This document shows, one piece after another, positions 1 to 10,738 of a DNA stretch of 64,000 nucleotides. Made by a program: the position numbers and the translations under genes. The notes below the pieces were generated by a model, which saw only the letters and a program-made list of their open reading frames with translations, was not told the origin of the DNA and ran no database searches. Origin of the DNA: Acanthochlamys bracteata (lineage: Eukaryota > Streptophyta > Magnoliopsida > Pandanales > Velloziaceae); NCBI GenBank assembly GCA_019914995.1, contig CM034132.1:808501-872500 (forward strand), in the 5' to 3' direction. Position 1 is the stretch's first letter. Every line of letters begins with the position of its first letter.

Positions 1-535
1 TTCAGTATTCTTTCTGGTGAATAGCCTTGCTGCTAGATGTTGGTAGTCTTTACTCTTTACTCTGATTTGCATTCAGCCTGTACGCAAAGGCAAAATGGAT
101 AATTCTCGTTAGTTCATGCAGCCTATGCCTCTATCTTGTTTTCCTTCTGTGTTTCCTCTACTTATCAATGCAACTATTGCTACTTGGAACAGTATATGAG
201 GCATTCTGGCTGAACGAATAAGGTCAATGAACATCCCATTCTCTTGGTCGAACCTAGCCTAACCAAATTGGACCTGTGTGACTTTAGTGTTTGATGGGTC
301 ATATGTATAGCACCTGGTAAATTGTGGTTTATATGGTTATGTGATGCCTGTTGTTGATGTTATTTTCTTTTATATGTCAGTGTGTTTAGGGTGTTTCTTG
401 AAGTACTTGCTCGTTCTTTATAATCTTATTGTGCTGAAAGTCTTACCGTTTATGTAAAAATTATCTTGTGTTGAATACTTAACTTTGAGGCGGCTTGTTG
501 TAGACCTACAATTGAAACTTCGATGCGCTTGACAG
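1..535 (+). other. Probable intron of the RING-H2 gene, no separate feature
   Basis: This stretch has no convincing coding frame and ends in an acceptor (gacag at 531-535) that opens the first visible exon of the RING gene. It is most simply an intron whose donor lies outside the window. T-rich runs near the acceptor fit this. The upstream exons of the gene are therefore not in view. Confidence 0.5.
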
Positions 536-1582
536 GTTTAGTGCGTTTGCTGAGCACTTCAAGATGGCATTGGATTGCTTCTTTGCCATTTGGTTTGTTG
601 TTGGTAATGTATGGATATTTGGTGGGCATTCCTCTGCTTCAGATGCTCCCAACTTGTACAGGTAATTCTATGGACTCCTGTTCTTTTTGAAGGTCAGCCA
701 TATTGAGACTTATCAGATTGTTTTTTTTTCCAGATTATGTATAGTGTTCTTAACTTTTAGTTGCATTGGATACGCAATGCCGTTTATATTATGTGCGACG
801 ATATGCTGCTGCTTGCCTTGCATAATCTCTATCCTGGGGTTTAGAGAGGACATGAACCCAAATAGAGGAGCGACACCTGAATCAATCAACGCTTTGCCAA
901 CTTACAAGTTCAAGGCAAAGAGAGGCCGTTCTGCACATGAGAACGATCTTAATGGAGAATCCCTTAGTGAAGGTGGTATTGTAGCTACTGGAACGGAAAG
1001 GGAGCGAATGATCTCTGCTGAAGATGCTGTAAGTTAAATATATTTCTTTCTTTTGTTTTTGGAATGGTGCGTATGGCATTGTCCTTTTGGCGTGCTTGTT
1101 CACTGCATGTCGTCCAATTTTAAGCTATGGTTTTTGTTGTCATTGTTGTTGCTACTGCTATGGCTGTTGTTATAGTTGCCCATAGTCTTCGTTCTCAGGA
1201 TGCTCCCTGCAGATTTGGAATTCGCAAATGGGATTCTCATTGGAGTTTTCCACCTAGAAATTTCTTCTATTAGCTAACGTGTTATTTATGTAAAAAGAAT
1301 AGTAGCTTAGTGTGATGGAACCTAATGTATCACTTAATTTGTATGCTGCAGGTTTGCTGCATCTGCCTAGCAAAGTATGGAGACAACGAAGAGCTGCGGG
1401 AACTTCCCTGTAGTCACTTCTTCCACAAGGAGTGTGTTGATAAATGGCTAAAAATTAATGCACTATGTCCCCTATGCAAGTCTGAGGTAGGAGACTCATC
1501 AGCCACAGCTGGAACAAATGCCAGTCGTCGAAACAATGACAGGAGGGTCGGAAGTGGTGTGGAACGTCTAGAAGCGCAGTAG
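536..1582 (+). CDS. Membrane RING-H2 E3 ubiquitin ligase (At1g12760/At4g11680-like), 3' part
   Basis: Three exons are visible: 536-661, 734-1028 and 1352-1582, with GT-AG borders and the stop at 1580-1582. Exon 1 encodes a hydrophobic segment (MALDCFFAIWFVVGNVWIFG) and exon 2 a second one rich in Cys, so the protein is membrane-anchored. The last exon encodes a C3H2C3 RING-H2 finger: CxxC, then CSHFFHKEC, then CPLC. RING-H2 fingers recruit an E2 enzyme for ubiquitin transfer, so the likely role is substrate ubiquitination at a membrane; the substrate is unknown. The layout of membrane segments followed by a C-terminal RING fits the plant At1g12760-type family. The 5' exons lie outside the window, so this is a partial gene. 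The FRS gene next to it is convergent. Confidence 0.88.
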
Positions 1583-3505
1583 AAGCCTGCTTTTTTTGCT
1601 CGAGATAATACTGATAAAAATGCAAAGCTGTATGCACTTGTATATCTTGAGATTATCAGATATGTTGAAATCATGGTTGCTTTCTGGCACCCATTTCGAT
1701 CTATTGCATCTTTGAAGTTCTCTTAAAGATGAATGCTAACCCATGCTTTACAATTACTCTTCAAGAAATTAGTTTTATTGCTGCAGTTAGACAAAAGAGT
1801 TCATGAGGCAGCATCAGAAAGACGAGTTGTGTATAGTTCTTGCAGGCTTCTTTTACCTGCTCAATGTACACGAAATCACCTGTATTTTATTACAGATTCA
1901 ATCAAGCTTACGTCAAAGTGATTGAAACATTTTGCAGACAGTTGAAACTTCTGCAACCAATGTTCAAACTGCAGCAATAATCGCAACTAAACTCAGTTGT
2001 GTTCCATCTGAGACGACTCAAATGGAACGTGTCTAGATCTCGGGCAGATCAAATTTTACAACATACTTTCAGAAGCATGCTTCAAAGAACCAGTGACCCT
2101 ACATTACACGATAGAACCAAATTCATTAAATGGCAAGCTCAGACTCGGTGCCGTACATGAACATCAGCAACAGAAGAAGCATGACAGAACTCATAGCTCC
2201 AGACGAAACACCCAATGTCAAAACTTGTCAACCTCACTCCTGTTATGGTTGTTTCTTCTTTAAAACTCGAACCAGAAACAATAGATGAACTAAGTGATCG
2301 CGTTGCCACAGTTGACAAAGATGGCTTTATGGTTGTTGCCAGATCTCTACCTGCTCGCTTGAATATGTCCACATCTGGCAATCCAGGTTGCAGCTTCAAG
2401 ATTCCTATCATTAACCAGAGTTAATATAGATCTTGAAGTTTTCATTCATGATGACAATGATAATATTATGTTATAGTTTAATCTCAACAAGAGTGAGTAC
2501 GTATTAGTATTAGGGAGGTTGGAGACATTTGCAGAGGAGGGGCAGGCAGCGGGCATGCAGAGAGCAAATGTGTAATGTTTGGGTGCTATGGACGTAGGGA
2601 GAAGCCAGTACTCTTTTTGATCAGTACACACAAGCACTGATGCTTCTTCTCCCTCACTCGTTCCATGTCCTCACAGCACTCTGCTGATGGCTTCTCAACT
2701 CTGCTGCTCAAGTAAGCCTCGCATGCTGCAAGCTCTGACAGAGACTCCCCGCTCCTTCTCTAATTGCAGGGAAAACCAGTCACCATCGCCACCAGCTGCA
2801 CTATTGCTGCTGCAAACATGAGCATCAACACCTACTTCCTTCTCATTATCTCTTTCTATTCTCTTTGAATAAAAACGTGTATGCATTAACATTTGCTTGT
2901 ATGAGATATATAGAGCTAACATTAATCATTCACTGCATGCTCCTCATTAAATAAGATAAGATTCCCAATGAGTATGCTTCTGCCTTAGAACACAAGTAGT
3001 CAGTGCCATTCATTGCATGGCCATGAATCTTTATCAACTTTCAGTGGTTGTATTAACTTCTCCATTATGTTTAAACAGGAATAATAACCCCAACTCTCCA
3101 AGCAGTTCAGTTGCTGTCTCAGCCGTGAGTTCAGACTTCAGTTGGCGTGCCTTCTATCTCAAGAGTTACGACCATAATGGCCAGCAAAGAGTTCTACTGA
3201 ATCTTCAGACTGTACTTTGAAATGATAGCGAACGTAAGTGCACTCTGGTTTTATTTTAAGAGCTTGGGTCCTTATACCAAAATGCCTGATTAGTTGCGTA
3301 CTTTACACACATTTGCTCGAGGATACTCTTGTGGTTATGTTGCTATTATAAAGGCTATATTTTGAGAGAGAGCGAGTTCATTACCTCTTACATGAAGCAT
3401 GACTAAAAAATCAGTAACAACTGAAGCGATGGTGTAATGCTTTAGAACAAATGAAGCTTTTGCTGGAAGCCATAAAATTTATCTGCTGCATTTCTCTTGG
3501 TAGTT
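1583..3505. other. Convergent intergenic region, no supported gene
   Basis: This lies between the stops of the RING gene (+) and the FRS gene (-) and should include both 3' UTRs. Short open frames exist on both strands near 2130-2430 and 2700-2920, but none shows a recognisable domain or a clear splice framework. A short stretch around 2590-2660 can pair (gggagaag with cttctccc), but the arms are too imperfect to call a microRNA precursor. Confidence 0.5.
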
Positions 3506-6082
3506 CTACGTTTTTAGATGGGTTCCCTCTGTAAGAACCTTTCCATTAATCACATCCAATGTGGCATCAAAAGATGAGCTCAAGTCTGTATCCATGGCAG
3601 CTTGAGCTTCAATTGGGATTACTGTATACACCTGACCAGGAAGTGAATTTGTTTTGGCAGTCGCTTTTGACTTTCTTGGCCTCCCTCTAGTAGCAGTTTT
3701 TGTTGGAACTATGTTGAATGCAGCATCAAATGGCAAACTCTGACAGGCAAATTCATCTGCAGAAGGCATGTCCCTTACATGCGCAAGCAAATTCCCTAGA
3801 TGTTGTTGCATATAGTCAAAACGATCTTTTGTGATGGATGCTTCTTGAACTATCATTGAAGCAATGGAACATAAAGCTTGGGAACGGTACTTATAGCCAT
3901 TACTCCTGGGTAACAAATTGCTATTGCGCTTCCAACGAGCAATCGCATACTTCTCAGGAAGCGTAAAGCAATTCTTGAATGAGAGCACCTGCAGAGCGTG
4001 TCTACATAAGATTCCAGAGGTTTCGAATCCTTTGCAGCTGCAATGAATCTCTTCCTTCAATGGCATGCAGCTCACTGTATGTCCAACATCTTGCTTTAGG
4101 TGGTGTCTAACTCTATAACTTTCTGGTGATATCTCAAAAGCTGCATAATGGGTTGATAGCATCATTTCTTTCTGAAACATCTCAAAAGCATAATGTGTAT
4201 AAAAAGTCGATGCATGTTCTTCAATTGGCATGCAGGTTTTAGTCTTGAAGCCCCTATCATTTTCTTGGACATTAGCTTCTTCTCGTGCCTGATTACAGAA
4301 ATCAACGGCAATACCCACCTACAAGAACATCATTGTAAAGCACAAAACAATAGATGAAGCAACAAGTTAAAAAAGAGGAAAGCAACCATGGTGTTTACCT
4401 GCTCAACAAGATCCTTCAGATGTGTTTCTGAATTCAAGAAGCCCTTAAAGAATGACTGAACAGATATCGGATCAGTACTAGTGATTAATCCACCAGAAAA
4501 GCAACCTTCCAGATATTGTAATGCCCAATTAGACCTCTGTGAATAGAGGAGATTTATATGTCTGTCCAGACTAAGTTTGAACTTATCAAGAAGTAGAGCC
4601 CAGTGATGTTCAAGTTCTCCCTGAGTCTCCAAACTATACAACCTTTCAAAATCAGAGTTAAACTTATCATATTCTGGGCCAAGTTTTGAATAAAACCAAC
4701 TTGTGAACTTAGACATGATATGCCATCTGGGAACCACATGCTTTGTGTCTGGCCAGTCACTCGATATTGCCTCCTTAAGCCCAGTATTGAGATCACTTAG
4801 TATCGTTTGCGGAAACTTTCCATCCATCAGGTGGACAAATGACTACATAAACAACAAAGAACAAACCATAAATAGATGTGTACTATAACATACGCATATC
4901 AAATTAACAAAAAAGATATTCCAAGGTCAGGCCCTGTCATCAGATTGCTTTTTTGCAAGAAACGAAGGCATGCTTATGAAGAAATTGTCTGAACCCTATA
5001 TGACGTCTTATGAACAAGCTATGAGTTGGAAACATAAAAAGTAGAGATATATGAAGGTGCAAGAAACAAACCTGTAGGGCCCATTTAAATGCATGTGGCG
5101 CTTCATCTTGCAATAGAACACAACCGAAAAACAAGGTACGCCCGTAATTATCAACGCCAAACCATACTCCTAATGGCCTGTCATAGAGATATAGAGGATA
5201 AGTTATGTCGAATATTACCACATCTCCAAAGATATGGAATGCGTGAACTGAGTCTGAGTAAGACCAAGAGACATGCTCCAGTTTACTGTTCACATCCAAT
5301 GCAACATCATAGCAGAAATCTGGGTTCTTGTCCTTCATAGCCTTGCAAAGCTTAAGAAGTTCAAAGGCTTCATTTTCTAGATTAGTGCTCTTGGAGCAAG
5401 CTACGAAGTTCCTCAAGTCTCTCTCTGAGAAAGACAAGTCGCATGGTTTTAAACCCTTCCGCACCTCAAGAGTCTTCATCATATGATGTGTATTGCAGCC
5501 AGCCTTTTCAAGATTTAGAATGTGCTCTTGATCAACAGCTGATACATCACGGTATCTAGGGACATGGCACAACTTGTATTTTTCAGATAACTCATGGTTA
5601 TGCACATTACTGAAATTAGCAACCACCCACTGAGTGACACCAGAATTGATGTTCTTTTTTATTATCATCTGTGCCTCACACTTGCAGCGTGAAGACCTTT
5701 TGTTTCTCTGGCAATTTTCTTTTGATGTTTTCCTAGTAGGAGGAAGGCCTGCACGGTGGCAAACTAGCTCACGCTTATACACACCTAGCGGATGTTGAGG
5801 ATTTCCTTTCGAACGCTCCCTCCTCACAGCAAATCCATTCTTCTGAGCAAATGCTTCATAGTAATCCTGTGCTTCCTCATCCGTTTTGAATACTTGTCCT
5901 ACAAAAGGAGGATTGACAGCTTCAATTGGCTCCAAAGATGTTTCAGGCATTCTAAAGGAAGATGTTTGATCCCCTGATTCAGCAAACTCTGCTTGGTCAT
6001 CAACCATACCTCCTTCATTTTGAACATAGCAATGTTCATGCCCGCATGGGCACCTCAATCTTCGAGTTCGGCAGTTGATCAT
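3506..6082 (-). CDS. FAR1-related sequence (FRS) transcription factor, FRS10/FRS11-like
   Basis: Three coding exons on the minus strand (5072-6082, 4399-4842, 3506-4318) join in phase into about 755 aa. Domains in order are an N-terminal Cys-rich stretch (CRTRRLRCPCGHEHC, residues 4-18), a FAR1 DNA-binding region (about 61-155, ending in the zinc-ligand motif HNHEL), a MULE-type transposase core (FDITY, GVWFGVDNYG, TILSDLN) and a SWIM zinc finger (CSCKGF...CRH). FRS proteins derive from Mutator-like transposases; founders FHY3 and FAR1 activate phytochrome A signalling genes. The SWIM and core sequences look closest to FRS10/FRS11 as I remember them. The start is placed at 6082 because an acceptor (ttgtttag) lies just upstream and a donor (gtaagg) at about 6577 implies a 5'UTR intron. 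An alternative start 39 nt upstream would lie inside that intron. Confidence 0.87.
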
Positions 6083-7050
6083 TTCACTCCCAACTAAACA
6101 AATAAAAAATACTAATTTCACGTATGGAATTCCGCTAATACAGATGTTAAAAGTCGCTTTTCTTTATATTAAAAATTAAACTTGACAATCTATGAAAGTT
6201 GCTCCCCGATAAACTTCAGTTTACCATCGTTACACAACCCTAGAAGATCAAAACCAAAAAAATCTTACTTATACACTATAACTTCCTGGTACCACAAGGA
6301 TACAACAGCAATGAATTCAAATTGTTTACTTTGAACAATCCTTATAGCAGTTACTATCTAATCATTAACGAATCCTTCTTTCTATTATAAGCTTTTGTAG
6401 GAAACTCCACTTGCTTCCAAATCTAATTACCAATTTCCACTTTAACATTTATCTTTTTAGTAGGTTAAATTTAAACAATTTGAAAAACAATCAAGCACCA
6501 AACTTTAAACAGAATTACAGCATCGAGAAAGCTAAGGGTTCTAAACGCTGAGATCGAATACGATCGTTAGATTCCTTACCTACTAGAGCAATTAACCTCG
6601 AAATCTAAAGATCGCCCGCGGCGCTCGGCCGTTGAATCTGATACTTCCACACTCTTCCTGGCTCGATAAGCGTGAGATGGACGAGTTGTGTTGTTATTCA
6701 TAGGAGCGCAAGAAAACAAAATCCGGGAGTGAAAACAACTTACAACAGTTGCCAGTTTAACTTTTAACGCTTTTTTTATTACTAAAATAAAGTAATAAAG
6801 AAAACTCTGTTGAATATAGTTCTTAGATATTATTCATGAAACTCAACAGATAAGCAAGATTATACAGTAATATTTAGGCCAGAAATTTTCTTGGCAACAT
6901 GAATCTGAACAAAAGATTATTTTTACGATCACTCGAGGCACTATGTTTGAAAACACCCACACATATACATCCATCACAGAAGAAACTGCCTGAAAACGGT
7001 AAAAGGTACTGTGTTGTTTACATAATTTTACATTCATAGAATGTAATGCT
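6083..7050 (-). promoter_or_regulatory. FRS 5'UTR with intron, promoter, and gap to XRCC1
   Basis: The FRS 5'UTR appears to have an intron from about 6577 down to about 6096 (minus-strand donor gtaagg, acceptor ttgtttag). The first exon lies roughly at 6578-6700, in a GC-richer patch near 6610-6660. From about 6760 to 7050 the DNA is AT-rich with no gene that I can see; the far end probably holds the XRCC1 polyadenylation region. Confidence 0.5.
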
Positions 7051-7498
7051 TGGAGAAGAGAGTTGTCAGCTTTGCAGGGTTATAGTATTAAGAAAGTCCT
7101 AGAAAGCAAAAAGCTACTCCAAAAGAAGCTGCTTTTGATATTCAAACCATGGTCTCCTCGGCACTGACATCTTCGTAGAGATTTGATCTTCGGACATGTT
7201 ATGTTTGGCAGAGCTCAATGCAGATGATCTCGTCATGCACATCAACTCGTTACTGTTAAACACCACAAAACGAAACTTTGCTTCATTACTCTGCATCTTC
7301 CCTGCATCAAAAGTTAAAGGAACTGTGACCTCTTAAGTGAAAGAAAGATCGAGATTGTCGAATAATTTAATTTCAAAGTGATGCATGTACTTGTTTTGCA
7401 TATGAAAGTAACAAAATGGTGTGTGTGATATTTTAGAACTCACTGAATCAACAGACATATCGAATGGAAGTACCAAAAGAAAGTGGTGCATTTTTACC
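7050..7498 (-). other. Possible XRCC1 3'UTR intron and terminal exon
   Basis: On the minus strand, 85 nt beyond the XRCC1 stop, there is a donor (AAG|gtaaaa, exon edge 7498). An acceptor (gatgcag) follows, opening an exon at 7301. This predicts a 3'UTR intron of 196 nt and a final exon running to roughly 7050. That exon contains an open 60-codon frame starting with ATG at 7296 and ending at 7114, which I do not recognise. It could be a 3'UTR exon, an alternative C-terminus or a separate short gene. Confidence 0.35.
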
Positions 7499-7582
7499 TT
7501 CTACAAAATAAGAATTTGACAAAACAAATGTGACAGACAAAGAAAACTACTTGCAAAGTATATTTAACTCAACTACTACTTA

Positions 7583-9870
7583 TCATTCAAAATGTTTGGA
7601 ATCAAGTTCCTTGCAAGCCAGTTCGATTTCCTCTTCTGTCATTTCGATGGTCTGATCACTGTCATAATCCACATTCCTGGAAACTGGCTTTTTTCCTTCA
7701 GCACCTTGACCATTTTCTGCTTTCTGCTTCTTGCTTTTGGCTGGGGATTTTTCTGCTTCATCATATTGACGTTCATAAATATTTTTACAAGTAACGGCCA
7801 AGTCACAGAGTTCTTGTTTGGAGAGTGATCCTTTCTTAACCCCCACATCAAGCTCTTCTAGCTCTTTAACTACGTGAGGGATAAACATCCACTGCTCCAT
7901 CACATGCCCAATATCCTAGAGAAGTTTTATGTTGAAGAAACAATCACATCATGTAGCATGGAAAAGTAACTCTGTTGATAAAAAAGTATAAAAGTGCAAA
8001 CTGACTTACTTGATTCTGTCTAAGAGATTCAATAACATCTTGCAAGCAAGTCATGATCCCTTGTGCTGCTATTGTCTTCACTTCATCTGGCTCTGGCTAC
8101 CAATTCAGAAATAATCTTGTTAATATCAGGACTTAGTAATGATTTCTTTTCTGTTTCAATCAACTAGGTAAACAAATCCCTTCAAATACAATTATATTAA
8201 CAACTAATACTTTCTCTTCCTGATTTTCAAGCCAAGCTATTGTCTTGCTTAAATCATTAGCAGCCCACTCTCTTATTTTCAAAGGAGAGAAAATATCCTT
8301 AGCTGAACTAGGAAGTCCGACCTGCTGTAAAGAAGAGCACAAAAGCATGAACGTGCAGAATCTTACTCATAAAAATTTAAAGACCAAAAAATATTGCCAG
8401 CAGTATTAATAATGACCTCAGCATTGGCTGATCCGGTAGGCTTCACATGATTTCTTCTTTCAACTTTACCTTGGAACTTTTTATGCTGGTTCTCATCTGT
8501 AAAAACTCTTAGACTTGAATGATTAAATCATAAATGGAAAAAGATGGTTGAACTGCATTGCAAACTTAAGGTCTACACTCAAAATCTTCTCTATAAATCT
8601 CCAACAATAAATTCTCACCTTGATGAGACTCAAATTTCTTGCTGTTCCTTCGCCAAGGTTTTCCAGCATGCATAAGGTAAGGATCAATTTCAACAAGCTT
8701 TTTCTGGTTGTAGCATTCTGATATCCATTCCTACGACAAGGTTCGAGTATTTTAGTAACTGGCACTTATGCATGTCACACAGAATATCCCAGTTACGTGC
8801 AACAGAAAAGAAAAACCATGTGAAGAGATCCTTTGCTTTATCGTTGCATCAAATTGAAGCATTAATTATTATTTAGAGCATATTTCATGTTACATCATTA
8901 TAATGAATGCAGCAGAAAATTGCCAGCAGTTACCACTTCAAAGAAGCCCATTTCTCATTAGATGCTTAGAATCAGTTCAGTTAACACAAAACAGTTTGTA
9001 CACCTTTACAGTCAAGCTGCTTAGAAGTTCCCACCCCTAGATTGACACATTCATTCTACAATGCTCACAGAGCTGCTTTTCATCAAGTAGTGCATAGACT
9101 ACAAAATTAGTTTGATATAGAAAGATAGATAAGACTGACAAGCAGTCATTCAGTTCATAATTCAGAGATACTTATAGATTGAATACCACACTTGGAAAGA
9201 GAAGGAATTTTGAAGTTAATCATAAGTTGTAATTGGAATCAATGAAACTTGTAACTAAAGATGAGAAATAATTGTCTTGGGAGCATGTGCGATAAAGAAA
9301 ACAAAAGGCCCAGGGCGTACCCAGGCAACAGAAAGTTTAAACCACACCCTCAAAAGAGCCTGCGGAGATCACCATGATACTAGAAAATTGACACAAGGCT
9401 AAAGCAATTGAACCTTTGAGACAATAGTACCACAATCCGACTCCACTTGTCTGAATTTTGGGGTGTTGGGAAATGCACAAACAAGAAGAGTGCAATCTGA
9501 GCTCCAATCTGGCCGGTACTCCGCTCCCATCTCTAATGCTTGTGAACGCAACATGCCCCTTTCTGGATTAACGAATCCGGACAATGCAAAGACCACACCG
9601 TCCTACCATACAAAATAAGACCTAGTTTTGAAATGTTAATCATAACAATCACATAGCTAAACTAGATAGAGTTTGCATGCAAGTTACCATGATTCTTGAA
9701 AAGGGAAGTGGTTTTTGACTTGCTTCACTAGAGTTGGTGTTTCTGCTTTGGTTTTCATGATTGCCAGCATTCTTCTTTTCATCGGTCCTGCAGGATGTAT
9801 CACCTTTTTCTTGAGAACTCATCCAAGAAGGAAGAGCTCTCTTTTCGCTCTTATCACTCTTGTCCGGCAT
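7583..9870 (-). CDS. XRCC1: DNA-repair scaffold XRCC1, plant type with one BRCT domain
   Basis: Seven coding exons on the minus strand (9688-9870, 9414-9602, 8619-8730, 8417-8496, 8321-8211, 8096-8010, 7915-7583) join in phase to 364 aa, close to the roughly 350 aa of Arabidopsis XRCC1. Exon 1 carries the N-terminal motif LPSWMSS. Exons 2-3 encode a BRCT domain (about residues 62-145; ALSGFVNPER, AFPNTPKFRQ, and the conserved Trp in EWISECY). The C-terminal half is charged and has KPEPDEVKTIAAQG and the acidic tail TEEEIELA typical of plant XRCC1. Plant XRCC1 lacks the animal N-terminal polymerase-beta-binding domain and acts as a scaffold in base-excision and single-strand-break repair in the nucleus. 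A 5'UTR intron (about 9918-10299) lies before the start. It is divergent from the oxygenase gene. Confidence 0.92.
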
Positions 9871-10385
9871 TACTCGAAGTTCAGGAGCTCATGCACAAAC
9901 AAGCTTCCAAAATTCTGCAGTAAAGGAAAACAACACCAATATACTTCAAAACTACTTACAAGCGCATTCATCACAAACTCCATAAAACCAACACCACTTT
10001 TGTATTTTCACTATCCAAACAATGAAACAAAATACAAAAATTTGTATTGAAAACCGAAAAGGAAAATATAGGTGTTATCCCCTAACGAATCTTACTAAGA
10101 GAGCAAAGAAAAAAAAATTTCTCAGAACAGAACATTCGTATGATTCCCACATAATTGTGCATAATTTCCACTTGAATTCGTCCAGGTATCTAACAAAATC
10201 CAAAACAATCACAGATACTACAAAAAGTAAATACATCGAATTCAGATTCTGAAACCGAGAACAGAATCAAAGAAATCAAAAAATTGGAAACAAGTTTACC
10301 TTCTGAAGATTGCCACCGCTGATTGTCAGCTTGCTGACCTCCCCCGAAGACGACGAAGAAGAAAGACGCGTCTTTCAGAATGAGC

Positions 10386-10738
10386 TTTGATGGGGCTTCC
10401 GTTATTGGTCTTACACGGGCCGTATAAATGTTGGGTGTATGGGCCTATATGGGCTTACTTGTTCATCTATAAATAAGCTCGTTTACTTTCAATGGCGCCA
10501 TTGTTTTTGAACAACAAATGTTTTATCAATAAGAATTTTCCACCACAAAATTGTGATGATTTACCTCTTTTTTTTTTCTTTTTTTTTGTTGGTGTGTGGT
10601 GGGCAACTGGCAAGATCGATTAAGACTACTTTCAACAATGTTGATAGTAATGATGATGGTGATGATTTCTTCTTCAGTCTCTCAAACGCAAAAGAAAATT
10701 TTCTACAAGTGATTTTGGTAGCTTATCAGTTTCTGAAG
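10386..10738. promoter_or_regulatory. Bidirectional promoter between XRCC1 and the 2OG oxygenase
   Basis: Only about 350 bp separates the XRCC1 5' end (first exon about 10300-10390) from the oxygenase start at 10739. The gap holds two TGGGCY site II motifs (10440-10445, 10450-10455), a CGGGCC, plus-strand TATAAAT at 10423-10429 and TATAAATA at 10468-10475, and a perfect 14-bp palindrome CAATGGCGCCATTG at 10490-10503. The palindrome core GGCGCC resembles E2F-type sites. Site II motifs are known TCP targets in proliferating cells. The motif positions are seen; their function is inferred. Confidence 0.55.

Noticed and set aside
2126-2411. Minus-strand end reading MSSVMLLLLLMFMYGTESELAI, resembling a GPI-anchor tail, plus a longer overlapping frame
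   Set aside because: Only 22 codons in that frame, upstream in-frame stops, no convincing acceptor or domain. It could be the last exon of an unseen gene, but the evidence is too thin.
2590-2660. Possible microRNA hairpin (gggagaag / cttctccc arms)
   Set aside because: Pairing is short and interrupted, and no known mature microRNA sequence is present.
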